Below are positions 7,044-14,674 of a stretch of DNA of 19,124 nt, piece after piece (the first letter of the stretch is position 1; each line of letters opens with the position of its first letter). The stretch lies in assembly GCA_043764895.1 (NCBI GenBank), contig JAYUJY010000184.1, forward strand, positions 1-19,124, in the 5' to 3' direction. The position numbers were made by a program, and so were the translations under genes. Origin of the DNA: JAAFJU01 sp043764895 (lineage in GTDB: Bacteria; Cyanobacteriota; Cyanobacteriia; Leptolyngbyales; Leptolyngbyaceae). The notes below the pieces were generated by a model, which was given only the letters and a program-made list of their open reading frames with translations, was not told the origin of the DNA and ran no database searches.

Positions 7044-7156
7044 GGTAGTGCCCTTTCCTAAAGGACAGAGAAAAATAGCCCTCGTATCCTAGGCACTGAC
7101 CATGCCGCTTCCGAAGTCACTCTATTCTTCTTCATCCTTTACGTAATGGCACTACC
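7044..7156. repeat. Nested inverted repeats in intergenic region
   Basis: GGTAGTGCC at 7044-7052 is exactly complementary to GGCACTACC at 7148-7156, and a third partner GGCACT sits at 7092-7097. Between them is a tight hairpin, CCTTT-CCT-AAAGG (7052-7064). The right arm is followed by GTCACTTTTTT. The arrangement could be a small structured RNA with two alternative closing stems and a terminal T-run, or a decayed insertion with terminal repeats. Apart from the last codons of a possible frameshifted remnant (stop 7059-7061), no coding sequence overlaps it. Confidence 0.35.
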
Positions 7157-7262
7157 GTCACTTTTTTACTCATGGACTCGATCGCCGTCCTAAATTCTGG
7201 GGCTTCGATTTATAAGCATAGGGTAAAATTAGACAGACCCGATCGCACCCACAACCCCACCC

Positions 7263-7859
7263 ATGCCGCCGCCAAACTTTGAAAAAACTAACCCCGCATG
7301 GGATCTTCGTCTTTGGCAACAACGATCGAGCGAATGGTTTGAGCGCATCTTATCAAGCTGGCAACCGAGCGATTCCCCAGACACCCCAAACCCCGTTCGG
7401 CCTCCTACGATTCCCGCCCAACTTTGGACTGTTATTTTTTGGCTTCTCGTCCTGGCCCTCGTGACTACGATCGTTTGGAATCTTTATCCAATCGTCCATC
7501 GCGCGCTGACAAAATCCCAGCCGGAACGACCGCTGACCTCATCGCCAAAACCCATCGATCGGACCCAAAACGAATGGCTCCAACAGGCCAAAAAAGCCCA
7601 GAGTCAAGGTGACTACACTCAAGCCTGCCGCGCCCTGTATCTCGCCATGATTACTAAACTTCAAGACCAAACCCTCCTCTCCAAGGATCCCAGCCTCACC
7701 AACGGTGAATACCGCCATCTACTCAAAACCCGATCGCCCGCCTACCGCACCCTCATTAATGCCCACGACGAGAGTCTCTACACCGATCGGCCCATCACCC
7801 AAGATCGCTACGCCGAATGCGATCGAGCCTACCGCGACATCGATCAGGAGACGCCCTAA
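7263..7859 (+). CDS. DUF4129 domain-containing membrane protein
   Basis: This 198-aa protein has a soluble N-terminal part (1-55), one strong membrane helix at about 57-77 (LWTVIFWLLVLALVTTIVW), and a C-terminal DUF4129 domain. The domain carries the helical hallmark 'AKKAQSQGDYTQACRALYLAMITKL' followed by NGEYRHLL and a terminal 'LYTDRPITQDRYAECDRAYRDI'. DUF4129 proteins accompany MoxR ATPases in many bacteria, but their biochemical role is not established. Its TAA (7857-7859) directly abuts the ATG of the next gene, so the two are co-transcribed and probably translationally coupled. The ATG at 7263 lacks a clear Shine-Dalgarno. TAAAAT at 7224-7229 could be a -10 element. Confidence 0.85.
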   Translation: MPPPNFEKTNPAWDLRLWQQRSSEWFERILSSWQPSDSPDTPNPVRPPTIPAQLWTVIFWLLVLALVTTIVWNLYPIVHRALTKSQPERPLTSSPKPIDRTQNEWLQQAKKAQSQGDYTQACRALYLAMITKLQDQTLLSKDPSLTNGEYRHLLKTRSPAYRTLINAHDESLYTDRPITQDRYAECDRAYRDIDQETP

Positions 7860-9050
7860 ATGCCCCACCTTCCCAAATCCTTGAGCCTCCGCCAATGGTT
7901 TACGTTGGGCATTCTTGCCGCCGGACTGTTGCTCTTCACCCTATTGTCAGCACCCAACAATCCGCGCAGTGACGGCAGCACCTACAGCCGATCGCCCGAA
8001 GGATATGGCGCTTGGTATGCCTATGTCGAACGATCGGGGCAAACGATCGATCGATGGCAAAAACCACTCACTGCTTTATTTGGCAACAATGGATCAGACT
8101 ATCCTCAGAGTGACGTTCAAGATATTTCAAATACCGCCCTCACTACAAATCCCCAAAGCAGCATCCGCACCACCCTCATCCAAATCAGCTCCGAACCCGA
8201 CGCCCCGCGCCTCGATCGCCGCTGGATCGAACAAGGCAACCGCGTCATTCTCATCGGCACCCCCAAAAACAAAACCCAACTCACCAACGCCAACTTCCAA
8301 TCCGAAGTCCCCGTCAAATTTGGCAGCTCCTCCCAGTCCGGAACCCTCAAAATCGCCACCACCCGCCGTCACCGCCAGACCAGCACCCTCCAAACCCTTG
8401 TGAGTGATTCCTATGGCACCCTAGTCTGGCGCACCCCCATCGGCAGTGGCGAAATCCTCCACATCCTCCCCACCTTCCTCGCCGCCAATGCCTACCAAAA
8501 CGAAGCCCAAAACTTCGCCTACCTCCAAGACCTAACTCAAGGCGATCGCATCCTCATGGACGAATACATCCACGGCTACCGAGACCCTGAAACCGCTGCC
8601 ATCGAAGGAAAAGGCGATCTCAGCACTTTTTTTGCCAAGACCCCGATCGCCCTGATGTTTGTCCAAACCCTAATCATTCTCAGCGTCCTGATCTACGGTA
8701 AAAACTGGCGGTTCGGCGCAGTTCGATCGCTCAACCCACCCACCATTAACAACAGCCGCGCCTACATCCAAGCCCTCGCCGGAATCCTTCAAAAAGCCAA
8801 CAGCACCGACTTTGTTACTAGCACCCTCAGCCACGCCGAACTCAAAAAACTCCAACGCACCCTCGGCCTCGGCACCTCCACCATCGACCCTGAAACCATC
8901 CTCCAAACCTGGACCGAACAAACCGGACGATCGGCCCGTGAATTTCGCGACGCCTTCTTATTGTCATCAAGCCATAAAGATAGACACAAAAAACCGAGTG
9001 AGGCAGAATTAACCCAATGGCTAACCAAAATCCAAACAATGACGAAATAA
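7860..9050 (+). CDS. DUF4350 domain-containing membrane protein
   Basis: This 396-aa protein has an N-terminal membrane helix at about 13-31 and a DUF4350 domain through to about 240, in which SPEGYGAWYAYVER begins the conserved core and ILMDEYIHGY (231-240) is the family's DE-x-x-HG signature. A second membrane helix (263-279) is followed by a cytoplasmic helical tail of about 115 residues. The central alpha/beta region resembles glutamine-amidotransferase/ThuA-like folds used for binding in this family, without visible catalytic residues. It begins directly at the stop of the DUF4129 gene and its last 34 nt overlap the start of the MoxR gene, a tight operon. It is likely a membrane partner of the ATPase. 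Confidence 0.87.
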   Translation: MPHLPKSLSLRQWFTLGILAAGLLLFTLLSAPNNPRSDGSTYSRSPEGYGAWYAYVERSGQTIDRWQKPLTALFGNNGSDYPQSDVQDISNTALTTNPQSSIRTTLIQISSEPDAPRLDRRWIEQGNRVILIGTPKNKTQLTNANFQSEVPVKFGSSSQSGTLKIATTRRHRQTSTLQTLVSDSYGTLVWRTPIGSGEILHILPTFLAANAYQNEAQNFAYLQDLTQGDRILMDEYIHGYRDPETAAIEGKGDLSTFFAKTPIALMFVQTLIILSVLIYGKNWRFGAVRSLNPPTINNSRAYIQALAGILQKANSTDFVTSTLSHAELKKLQRTLGLGTSTIDPETILQTWTEQTGRSAREFRDAFLLSSSHKDRHKKPSEAELTQWLTKIQTMTK

Positions 9051-10006
9051 CCCCCACCCCAAAATCTATGTCCAAATTCGATCGCCTGCGCAAAACCCTC
9101 AGCCAAATCGTCATCGGCCAAGAAGCCCTCATCGATCAACTCCTCATCGCCCTCCTCTCCAGCGGCCACGTCATCCTTGAAGGCGTCCCCGGCACCGGAA
9201 AAACCCTCCTCGCCCGAGTCCTCGCCCGCCTCATTCAATCCGACTTCAAACGCATTCAGCTCACCCCCGACGTCCTCCCCTCCGACATCCTCGGCGTCAA
9301 CATCTTCGACCTCAAAACCCAAGCCTTCACCCTAAAACGCGGACCCGTCTTCACCGAACTCCTCCTCGCCGACGAAATCAACCGCACCCCACCCAAAACC
9401 CAAGCCGCCCTTCTCGAAGCCATGGAAGAGCAGCAAGTCACCCTCGACGGCGAAACCCGCGCCCTTCCCGAACTCTTCTGGGTCATCGCCACCCAAAACT
9501 CCCTTGAATTTGAAGGCACCTACCCCCTCCCCGAAGCCCAACTCGATCGCTTTCTTTTCAAACTAATCGTGGGCTACCCTGACAAAGCCGCCGAAAAACA
9601 AATGCTCCTCAACGCCCAAGCCGGGTTTCAATCGCGCCGATTAGATCTCACAAAACTAGAACCCGTCGCCACCGTCAATGACATTCTCCAAGCGCGTCAG
9701 GCCGTCCGCAAAGTCCAAATCCAAGACAACGTGCTGGAGTATCTTCTCGCCATTGTCCAAAAATCCCGCAAACATCCCGACATTGCTCTAGGCGCATCCC
9801 CTCGATCGGCAGTTGCTTGGTTAGCGGCTAGTAAAGCTCATGCATGGCTCGACGATCGGGATTTCGTCAATCCTGATGACATCAAAACCGTCGCTGTCCC
9901 GCTATTAAGACATCGGCTGATGTTACGACCTGAAGCACAACTAGATGGGTTGATGATGGATGATGTGATTCGATCGTTGTTAACGCAGGTAACCGTACCA
10001 CGTTAG
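9017..10006 (+). CDS. MoxR-family AAA+ ATPase
   Basis: This 329-aa ATPase has Walker A G56-VPGTGKT63, Walker B LLLADE (115-120), sensor 1 in IATQN (to N161), an arginine finger in QLDRF (R178), and the MoxR sensor-2 region GASPRS (259-264) in the C-terminal lid. MoxR proteins are chaperone-like ATPases that usually work with VWA/DUF58 proteins in maturation of enzymes or envelope complexes. No VWA or DUF58 gene is present in this window, only DUF4129 and DUF4350 partners just upstream. The chosen ATG overlaps the preceding gene by 34 nt. A second in-frame ATG at codon 18 is possible. It should be cytosolic and recruited to the membrane. Confidence 0.93.
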   Translation: MANQNPNNDEITPTPKSMSKFDRLRKTLSQIVIGQEALIDQLLIALLSSGHVILEGVPGTGKTLLARVLARLIQSDFKRIQLTPDVLPSDILGVNIFDLKTQAFTLKRGPVFTELLLADEINRTPPKTQAALLEAMEEQQVTLDGETRALPELFWVIATQNSLEFEGTYPLPEAQLDRFLFKLIVGYPDKAAEKQMLLNAQAGFQSRRLDLTKLEPVATVNDILQARQAVRKVQIQDNVLEYLLAIVQKSRKHPDIALGASPRSAVAWLAASKAHAWLDDRDFVNPDDIKTVAVPLLRHRLMLRPEAQLDGLMMDDVIRSLLTQVTVPR

Positions 10007-10236
10007 AAATTCAGCGTGCCCTAACGTTCCGATTGAGGACGATCTCAGAAGTTTCCAACTCTTATGGTACGGAAAATTTCCCACTTAAAACGAAAAAGCT
10101 TTGTCAAAGCCCTCACAAACAAGCCCTCACATGTGGGACAAACCACGTTGATTTTCGCAGTCACCGTCCCGTTTAATCCAGTTCAATACTTTATGGTACG
10201 CCTCACTCAAAGATTGTGGGAACAGTTTGAGTGATG
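10007..10236. other. Convergent intergenic region with weak hairpins
   Basis: This region lies between the plus-strand MoxR gene and the minus-strand DoxX-like gene. ACGTTAG (10000-10006, overlapping the MoxR stop) pairs with CTAACGT (10021-10027). TTGAGT (10227-10232) pairs with ACTCAA (10239-10244) across the DoxX stop. Neither is followed by a convincing T-run, so they are only candidate terminators. Short direct repeats occur: AAGCCCTCACA at 10107 and 10121, and TATGGTACG at 10063 and 10192. No ORF is supported. Confidence 0.35.
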
Positions 10237-10707
10237 TTACTCAATTGCCTTTGGAGATTGTTTCTGCACTGCAACGATCCAGGTCCATCCAATGAAGAGG
10301 ACTTGCAATGGTGCACGGAATAGTAGGTAAAGTGGTCCGTTTTTATTGTCACCAAAATCCACTGAATTCAGCGCTGCATAAACATTGGACGGAAAAACAC
10401 AAACTAAAAATGCAATCACGAGTGTTCCTGTAAGTTGAAAATACTTAGGAGTCAGCAAGCCGATCGTGAAAAATAATTCAAGAATACCAGTTGCATAGAT
10501 GATAAGGTATCGCAAAGGTACAAATTCAGGTAGCATTTGAACCATACCATCATCTTGCAAGAAGTGACTGACTCCAGTAAGTAAGAACATAGCGGCCAGC
10601 GCAATTCGCCCGCAGAACCGATAGTTAATCGGCTGACGACTAAAAAAGACAAATCTAATCAGGATTGCGAAGACAAAGGTACCTAACAAAATAATCAAGG
10701 TTGCCAT
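10237..10707 (-). CDS. DoxX-like family membrane protein
   Basis: This 156-aa, strongly hydrophobic protein has four predicted helices: about 2-21, 31-50 (RIALAAMFLLTGVSHFL), 66-86 (YLIIYATGILELFFTIGLL) and 92-109. A re-entrant or fifth hydrophobic stretch lies near the C-terminus. The pattern 'MFLLTGVSHF' followed by 'GILELFFTIGLL' is characteristic of the DoxX/DUF4870-like superfamily of small integral membrane proteins. These have been linked to redox or quinone chemistry in a few cases but are mostly uncharacterised. The ATG at 10707 has a good Shine-Dalgarno (AGAAGAGAG, about 7 nt away). It stands alone, and no redox partner is adjacent. Confidence 0.83.
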   Translation of the reverse strand: MATLIILLGTFVFAILIRFVFFSRQPINYRFCGRIALAAMFLLTGVSHFLQDDGMVQMLPEFVPLRYLIIYATGILELFFTIGLLTPKYFQLTGTLVIAFLVCVFPSNVYAALNSVDFGDNKNGPLYLLFRAPLQVLFIGWTWIVAVQKQSPKAIE

Positions 10708-10881
10708 TGTTGTACTCTCTTCTATTGAGTTGTCAGCGAACGTTGCAGCCCACTCGCAAATAATCTTAACTCATTTCTTTCATAATGCTGTTACACAATG
10801 TCCGAAATCGGTACGTCACAATGCGCGGATTTTGAATTAACCACAAGTAGGTGAGGAATTGTGGCGCTGCTGCATAACAAC

Positions 10882-11526
10882 TTATATCGCCTTTTGCCAA
10901 ACTTTCAAAGCTTCTACATGGCTATTCATCAGGACACATTGCTTTAAAAGAGCCAAGTCAATTCCAAGGACTTCCTCACTTTGGGCAATTTTTTCGTACC
11001 TTGCTTTGTTTCCCGTTCCCCGCAGATGATAAAGATCTAGCACGCCGTCTTCCCAAAACCAAACCTCTGAGATTTTCAGTCGTTTATAAATCGCCAGCTT
11101 GTCGATTCCGCCGCTAGTAACGATCACTTCAATAAGTAAATCAGGACGCCCCCGCCCTGGTTTGAGACGATAGGATTCGTCGGGTTCCCGTTTGACTTGA
11201 TCGGGTTCACTTTCCAATGATAGGGAACCTGTCGGGCTAAAATCAAACCCAGCTAGAAGAAGATAAATTTCTAGCAGTCCCGAAATCCGCTTTTTCGTAG
11301 TTTCGTGCAATTCACTGGGCATCTTTAAAATCTCCAACACACCATCTAAAAAAGACAATCGATAACCCGGTCGATCGAGCAGCTTTTCCACTACTCGAAA
11401 TTCGCGCCACGTCATCCCGCTAAACAGCATCACGGGAGATTCAGAACGGTTCATTTTCTGAGGGTGGATTTCAGATTGCACTTCGGGTTGAATCTTGGGT
11501 TCGAGGATGGGAATGGCGATCGTCAT
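10882..11526 (-). CDS. Uma2 family endonuclease-like protein (DUF820)
   Basis: This 214-aa protein has the cyanobacteria-expanded Uma2/DUF820 PD-(D/E)XK fold. It begins with MTWREFRVVEKLL and RLSFLDGVLEIL. The core contains E117 in PDESY, D129 in GRPDLLIEV with E133, K143 in the DKLAIYKRL helix, and EVWFWEDGVL (154-163). The expected acidic and lysine active-site positions are present. The first 30 residues are a variable Pro/Gln/Glu-rich extension. The ATG at 11526 is supported by GAGAGG six nt upstream. Biological substrates of Uma2 proteins are unknown, and genomes carry many copies. No toxin-antitoxin partner is adjacent. Confidence 0.88.
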   Translation of the reverse strand: MTIAIPILEPKIQPEVQSEIHPQKMNRSESPVMLFSGMTWREFRVVEKLLDRPGYRLSFLDGVLEILKMPSELHETTKKRISGLLEIYLLLAGFDFSPTGSLSLESEPDQVKREPDESYRLKPGRGRPDLLIEVIVTSGGIDKLAIYKRLKISEVWFWEDGVLDLYHLRGTGNKARYEKIAQSEEVLGIDLALLKQCVLMNSHVEALKVWQKAI

Positions 11527-11681
11527 GTCAAACCTCTCTAGTGTGTAAGCGATAGTTTTATCATAATGGTGTTTAAACGATCGGTTGAGCGATCGGGACT
11601 AGTTCTGCAAGTTGGGGCGCTTGTACTGCATAGCTAGTCTGGGTTAGGCCGTATATCGAATGTTAAATAGCTCCTCTCAGT

Positions 11682-12956
11682 CTATGCACCCTTATTAATC
11701 CAACTCTTCACCACTCGTCCGATCACCGTTTGACCGAGTAAATGCGTGTTGAGCGATCGCCCGTTCAATGCGCGTTCCGTCACAGTCCAAGTCTCGCTGG
11801 GATCAAACAGTACCCAAGACTCACTCGATGCTTTTCCTAGGCAATGCATCGGATTAATGCTCAAACTCCGCCACAGTTCGACGGCAGATAGCTGGTCTGT
11901 TTCGACGAGTCCCTGCCACAGCATCGGCAATGCAAATTCCAATCCGATCGCACCCGTCGGAGCTTCACCAAAAGCAACGGTTTTTTCTTCGTAGGTGTAC
12001 GCAATGTGATCCACAGCGATCGCATCGATGACACCGGATTTGATTCCAGCGACCAATGCAAGGCGATCGCTTTGATTTCCTAATGGCGCTGGAAGTCTTA
12101 GGCTAGGATGATAACCAGACAAGTCCCGACTATCCAACAAGAGATGCAGCCACGTCGTGCTGGCTGTAATGGGCAATCCTTCAGCTTTGGCTTGATTTAT
12201 TAGGTCCACCGATCGGGCTGTAGAGACCCGCATGACATGAATGGGAACCCGAGGCGACGGCACCGATGAATCCCGCAGGAGTTCTAGCAGCGCGGCCAAT
12301 GGAACCGTCTCTGCCATGGCGCTTACCCCCGGCAACCCAAAGGTCAGCGCTTCCACCCCATCTCGCACGGTGCCTTTTCCAGCCAGTGCCGCGTCCCACA
12401 GCCATAGCAATAGCGGTTTCGATAAAGGCTGAGTGTATTCCAGTATTCGCCGTAGCAATCCTAATGCGATCGCCTTCCCATCCCCAAAGCCCACCACGCC
12501 TGTCGCCAATTCTGCAAACGCGCACATTTGCATCCCAGCCGTTTCCAACGTCAGCGCACCCCAGAACTCTAGCGCTGGAACAGGTTCATAGGATTCAGCC
12601 GATCGCAACTGCTGGACCCGTGCATTCATCCATTGCACTTGCGCAGGATTATCGATAGCAGGCGTTGTATTGGGCAGTAGATTGAGCTGCGTAAATCCCC
12701 CTGCCGCAGCGGCTTGAAGAATCGACTTTAGCGTCTCCCGTTCCTCATGTCCCGGTTCTCCGACCGTGCTATACAAATCCACTAGCCCTGGACCTAGGAT
12801 TTTGCCCTGACCTTCGATGATCGTGGCCTCCGAGGGCGGCGGGATGTGGGGTTCGATCGATCGGACTTTGCCCTGATCAAACAAAACATCAACGATGCGA
12901 TCGGTGCCAGACGTGGGATCGATTAAGCGAATATGTTGCAGCAGTTCAACAGACAT
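11682..12956 (-). CDS. pyrC: Dihydroorotase-family protein, metal site degenerate (pseudo-dihydroorotase)
   Basis: This 424-aa amidohydrolase-fold protein has class I dihydroorotase landmarks: GPGLVDL (55-61), EPGHEERETL, GGFT, a PN-T-PA-IDNP loop, VSTARSV, DHxAYTYEEK and a C-terminal NP. Several ligands are lost. The HxH after DL is Y62-S-T64. The substrate Arg of 'REPG' is G66. The His before VSTA is R243. The first His of the PHHL motif is L270 (H271 remains). The last His of DHAPH is Y320. D316-H317 and D159 remain. Cyanobacterial PyrC annotations often show this pattern. It may be a structural partner of aspartate transcarbamoylase, as in other pseudo-dihydroorotases, rather than the enzyme. 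Confidence 0.85.
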   Translation of the reverse strand: MSVELLQHIRLIDPTSGTDRIVDVLFDQGKVRSIEPHIPPPSEATIIEGQGKILGPGLVDLYSTVGEPGHEERETLKSILQAAAAGGFTQLNLLPNTTPAIDNPAQVQWMNARVQQLRSAESYEPVPALEFWGALTLETAGMQMCAFAELATGVVGFGDGKAIALGLLRRILEYTQPLSKPLLLWLWDAALAGKGTVRDGVEALTFGLPGVSAMAETVPLAALLELLRDSSVPSPRVPIHVMRVSTARSVDLINQAKAEGLPITASTTWLHLLLDSRDLSGYHPSLRLPAPLGNQSDRLALVAGIKSGVIDAIAVDHIAYTYEEKTVAFGEAPTGAIGLEFALPMLWQGLVETDQLSAVELWRSLSINPMHCLGKASSESWVLFDPSETWTVTERALNGRSLNTHLLGQTVIGRVVKSWINKGA

Positions 12957-12981
12957 AGGAATTGGGAATTAAAGAGAACAA

Positions 12982-13152
12982 CTAGTAATCTGCGGCGTAA
13001 ATAAAATCTGTACTAAAACTCGTTGGGTTTAGGGCACGGCATGGCCATGCCCCTACAGTCTCTGGAACCCGGATTTGTAGGGGCATGGCTCGCCGTGCCC
13101 CAAACCCAACGAGAAATTGAATCGCTGGATTATTTACGCCGCAGACTACGAG
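12982..13152. repeat. MITE-like nested hairpin element
   Basis: A nearly complete palindrome of about 170 bp. Outer arms of 22 nt (12982-13003 and 13131-13152) match at 20 positions around CTGCGGCGTAAATA. Inner arms (13019-13057 and 13076-13113) are complementary over about 39 nt with one small bulge, including CTCGTTGGGTTT / AAACCCAACGAG and CATGCCCCTACA / TGTAGGGGCATG. The loop is 18 nt. It has no coding capacity and lies just downstream of the phosphatase stop and upstream of the pyrC-like gene. GTAGGGGCATGGC-type palindromes are recurrent in cyanobacterial intergenic DNA, so this is probably a non-autonomous mobile element, which may also act as a transcription barrier. Confidence 0.85.
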
Positions 13153-13165
13153 TTTGATAGCTAAT

Positions 13166-14500
13166 TTATAGGGCGCCTGCTGCCGTTTTATCCAAGACGC
13201 CACCGAGATGGACGGTGATATTGGCAGCCCGCAAGACCGGAGCCTCATCAGCACCGTTGGGATAATCGATTACGCTGACGGCTCCGTTGCCTTGTTTGAA
13301 ACTCCAGAAGGCAGATGGGTCAAGTCCTGCGACATGACACAGAATGGATTTATTAATGGCATCGTGGGCAACGACTAGCGTTGTAGTTCCTGGTTTTGCA
13401 GCTTTAACGATATCATTCCAACCCGCGATCGCCCTTGCAAACACGTCGTCAAGATTTTCGCCTTCTGGCATTTGTACGGTTTCCGGCTTCGCTTGCCATG
13501 CGTCTAGCAATGCACCATCGGTTGCACGAATCTCAGACTCTAGCTTTCCTTCCCAGGTTCCATGACTGATTTCCCAAAGATCGTCCCGAAGGGCAAGTTG
13601 GATGTGGGGATGGTGTTTCAAAATTCGATCGGCGGTTTCTCTCGGGCGTGACATCGAACTCGTCACTGCTGCATGAATCGGAATAGTTTTCAAAAACTCA
13701 CCCGCTTGATCGGCTTGACGATAACCGTTTTCATTGAGAGGAATATCAATTTGGCCTTGGAAGCGACCTTCGCGGTTCCATTGGGTTTCGCCATGGCGGA
13801 CGAGAAGTAGCCGAATCACGTCGTCGTGCCGAGGTTTTGGTAGGGGCGCGCCGAGGTGAGCGGTCAGGTTCAGCGACTCGATTTGGACGGGGCTACCGAA
13901 GCCTGCATTAAAGTTCAGAACGCTAATACAGCAGTTGGATTGCTCAATGCGTTGGTGCTGGGCCGGGGTAAGTCCGATCGCACTATTGATCAACGCTCGG
14001 TTAATGGCGCTGTGGGCAAAAATTAGGATAGTTTTGCCGTCATGTCGGGGCAGGGTTGCGTTCCAAAAGCGAATGGCTTGTTCGTAGAGTTCCACCATGG
14101 GATAGACGTCGATCGTTTCTCCATCATTCGTGGTGCCAACGAGATGAAATAAGTGGGGCTGAGTTTTCCAGTTCTGAAGTTGGTCGGGATATTTTTCACC
14201 GAGGTCTGAAAAAAGCTGTTCTTCCCAAAGTTTAAGATTGACTTCCTTGAGATCATCATCAAGGACAATCGGCAACGACAATCCAAGCTCGGCAGTTGCA
14301 AGCTCGGCGGTGCGGTGGGCACGGTTCAGAGGGCTGCTGTAGATGACATCAATGGGAATATTCTTCAGCGCGACGCCGACGCTGGAGGCCATGGATTCGC
14401 CTTTGGGGGTCAGCCGGGACTTGTCACAGTGTCCCTGGACTCGGCCTTCGACATTGTAAGTGCTCTCACCATGTCGCACGATAATGACGCGGATTGCCAC
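13166..14500 (-). CDS. Double-domain histidine phosphatase (phosphoglycerate mutase-like)
   Basis: This 444-aa protein is two tandem histidine-phosphatase domains. Domain 1 (1-215) has R9-H10-G11-E, the catalytic Glu candidate E86 and the second His H163 in FAHSAIN. Domain 2 (225-435) has R235-H236-G237-E, the Glu candidate E310 in LWEISHGTWEG, and H379 in VAHDAIN. Both heads keep all catalytic histidines, so both may be active. Cyanobacterial relatives are variously named phosphoglycerate mutase, phosphoserine phosphatase or 2-carboxyarabinitol-1-phosphatase, and sequence alone does not decide. The start is GTG (14498-14500), supported by GAGGA seven nt upstream. It lies downstream of ftsH beyond a strong terminator, so it has its own promoter. 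Confidence 0.88.
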   Translation of the reverse strand: MAIRVIIVRHGESTYNVEGRVQGHCDKSRLTPKGESMASSVGVALKNIPIDVIYSSPLNRAHRTAELATAELGLSLPIVLDDDLKEVNLKLWEEQLFSDLGEKYPDQLQNWKTQPHLFHLVGTTNDGETIDVYPMVELYEQAIRFWNATLPRHDGKTILIFAHSAINRALINSAIGLTPAQHQRIEQSNCCISVLNFNAGFGSPVQIESLNLTAHLGAPLPKPRHDDVIRLLLVRHGETQWNREGRFQGQIDIPLNENGYRQADQAGEFLKTIPIHAAVTSSMSRPRETADRILKHHPHIQLALRDDLWEISHGTWEGKLESEIRATDGALLDAWQAKPETVQMPEGENLDDVFARAIAGWNDIVKAAKPGTTTLVVAHDAINKSILCHVAGLDPSAFWSFKQGNGAVSVIDYPNGADEAPVLRAANITVHLGGVLDKTAAGAL

Positions 14501-14560
14501 GCTGTAGTCCTCTTTTGTTGAACTAGATCAGGAACGATCGTACCTCAGTTGGGATATTTT

Positions 14561-14605
14561 CCATAAAATAAGGGGATGAAGCAATTTAGTCTTCATCCCC
14601 TTAGG
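14561..14605 (-). terminator. Rho-independent terminator of ftsH
   Basis: A perfect 12-bp stem, AAGGGGATGAAG (14570-14581) with CTTCATCCCCTT (14591-14602), has a 9-nt loop. On the minus strand it is followed by ATTTTAT. It stands about 70 nt after the ftsH stop and about 60 nt before the GTG of the phosphatase gene. Confidence 0.85.
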
Positions 14606-14674
14606 GGTTTTAGTTCTCAGCGAACCGGATTAATTTCATCAACCCCTATGGGTTTCGAGTGATCGCAGGAATGA

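Noticed and set aside
8117..9541. Long antisense ORFs within the DUF4350 and MoxR genes
   Set aside because: Gly/Glu/Val-rich shadows of C-rich sense codons. The sense frames carry conserved motifs.
7860..10006. MoxR operon as a defence or RavA-ViaA-like system
   Set aside because: No VWA protein or effector nuclease is linked, and the gene order fits a common cyanobacterial housekeeping arrangement.
10227..10244. TTGAGT-ACTCAA hairpin as a terminator
   Set aside because: Only a 6-bp AT-rich stem without a following T-run on either strand. Noted in the intergenic entry but not called as a terminator.
12181..12658. Antisense and alternative-frame ORFs within the pyrC-like gene
   Set aside because: No motifs, and fully contained in a recognisable gene.
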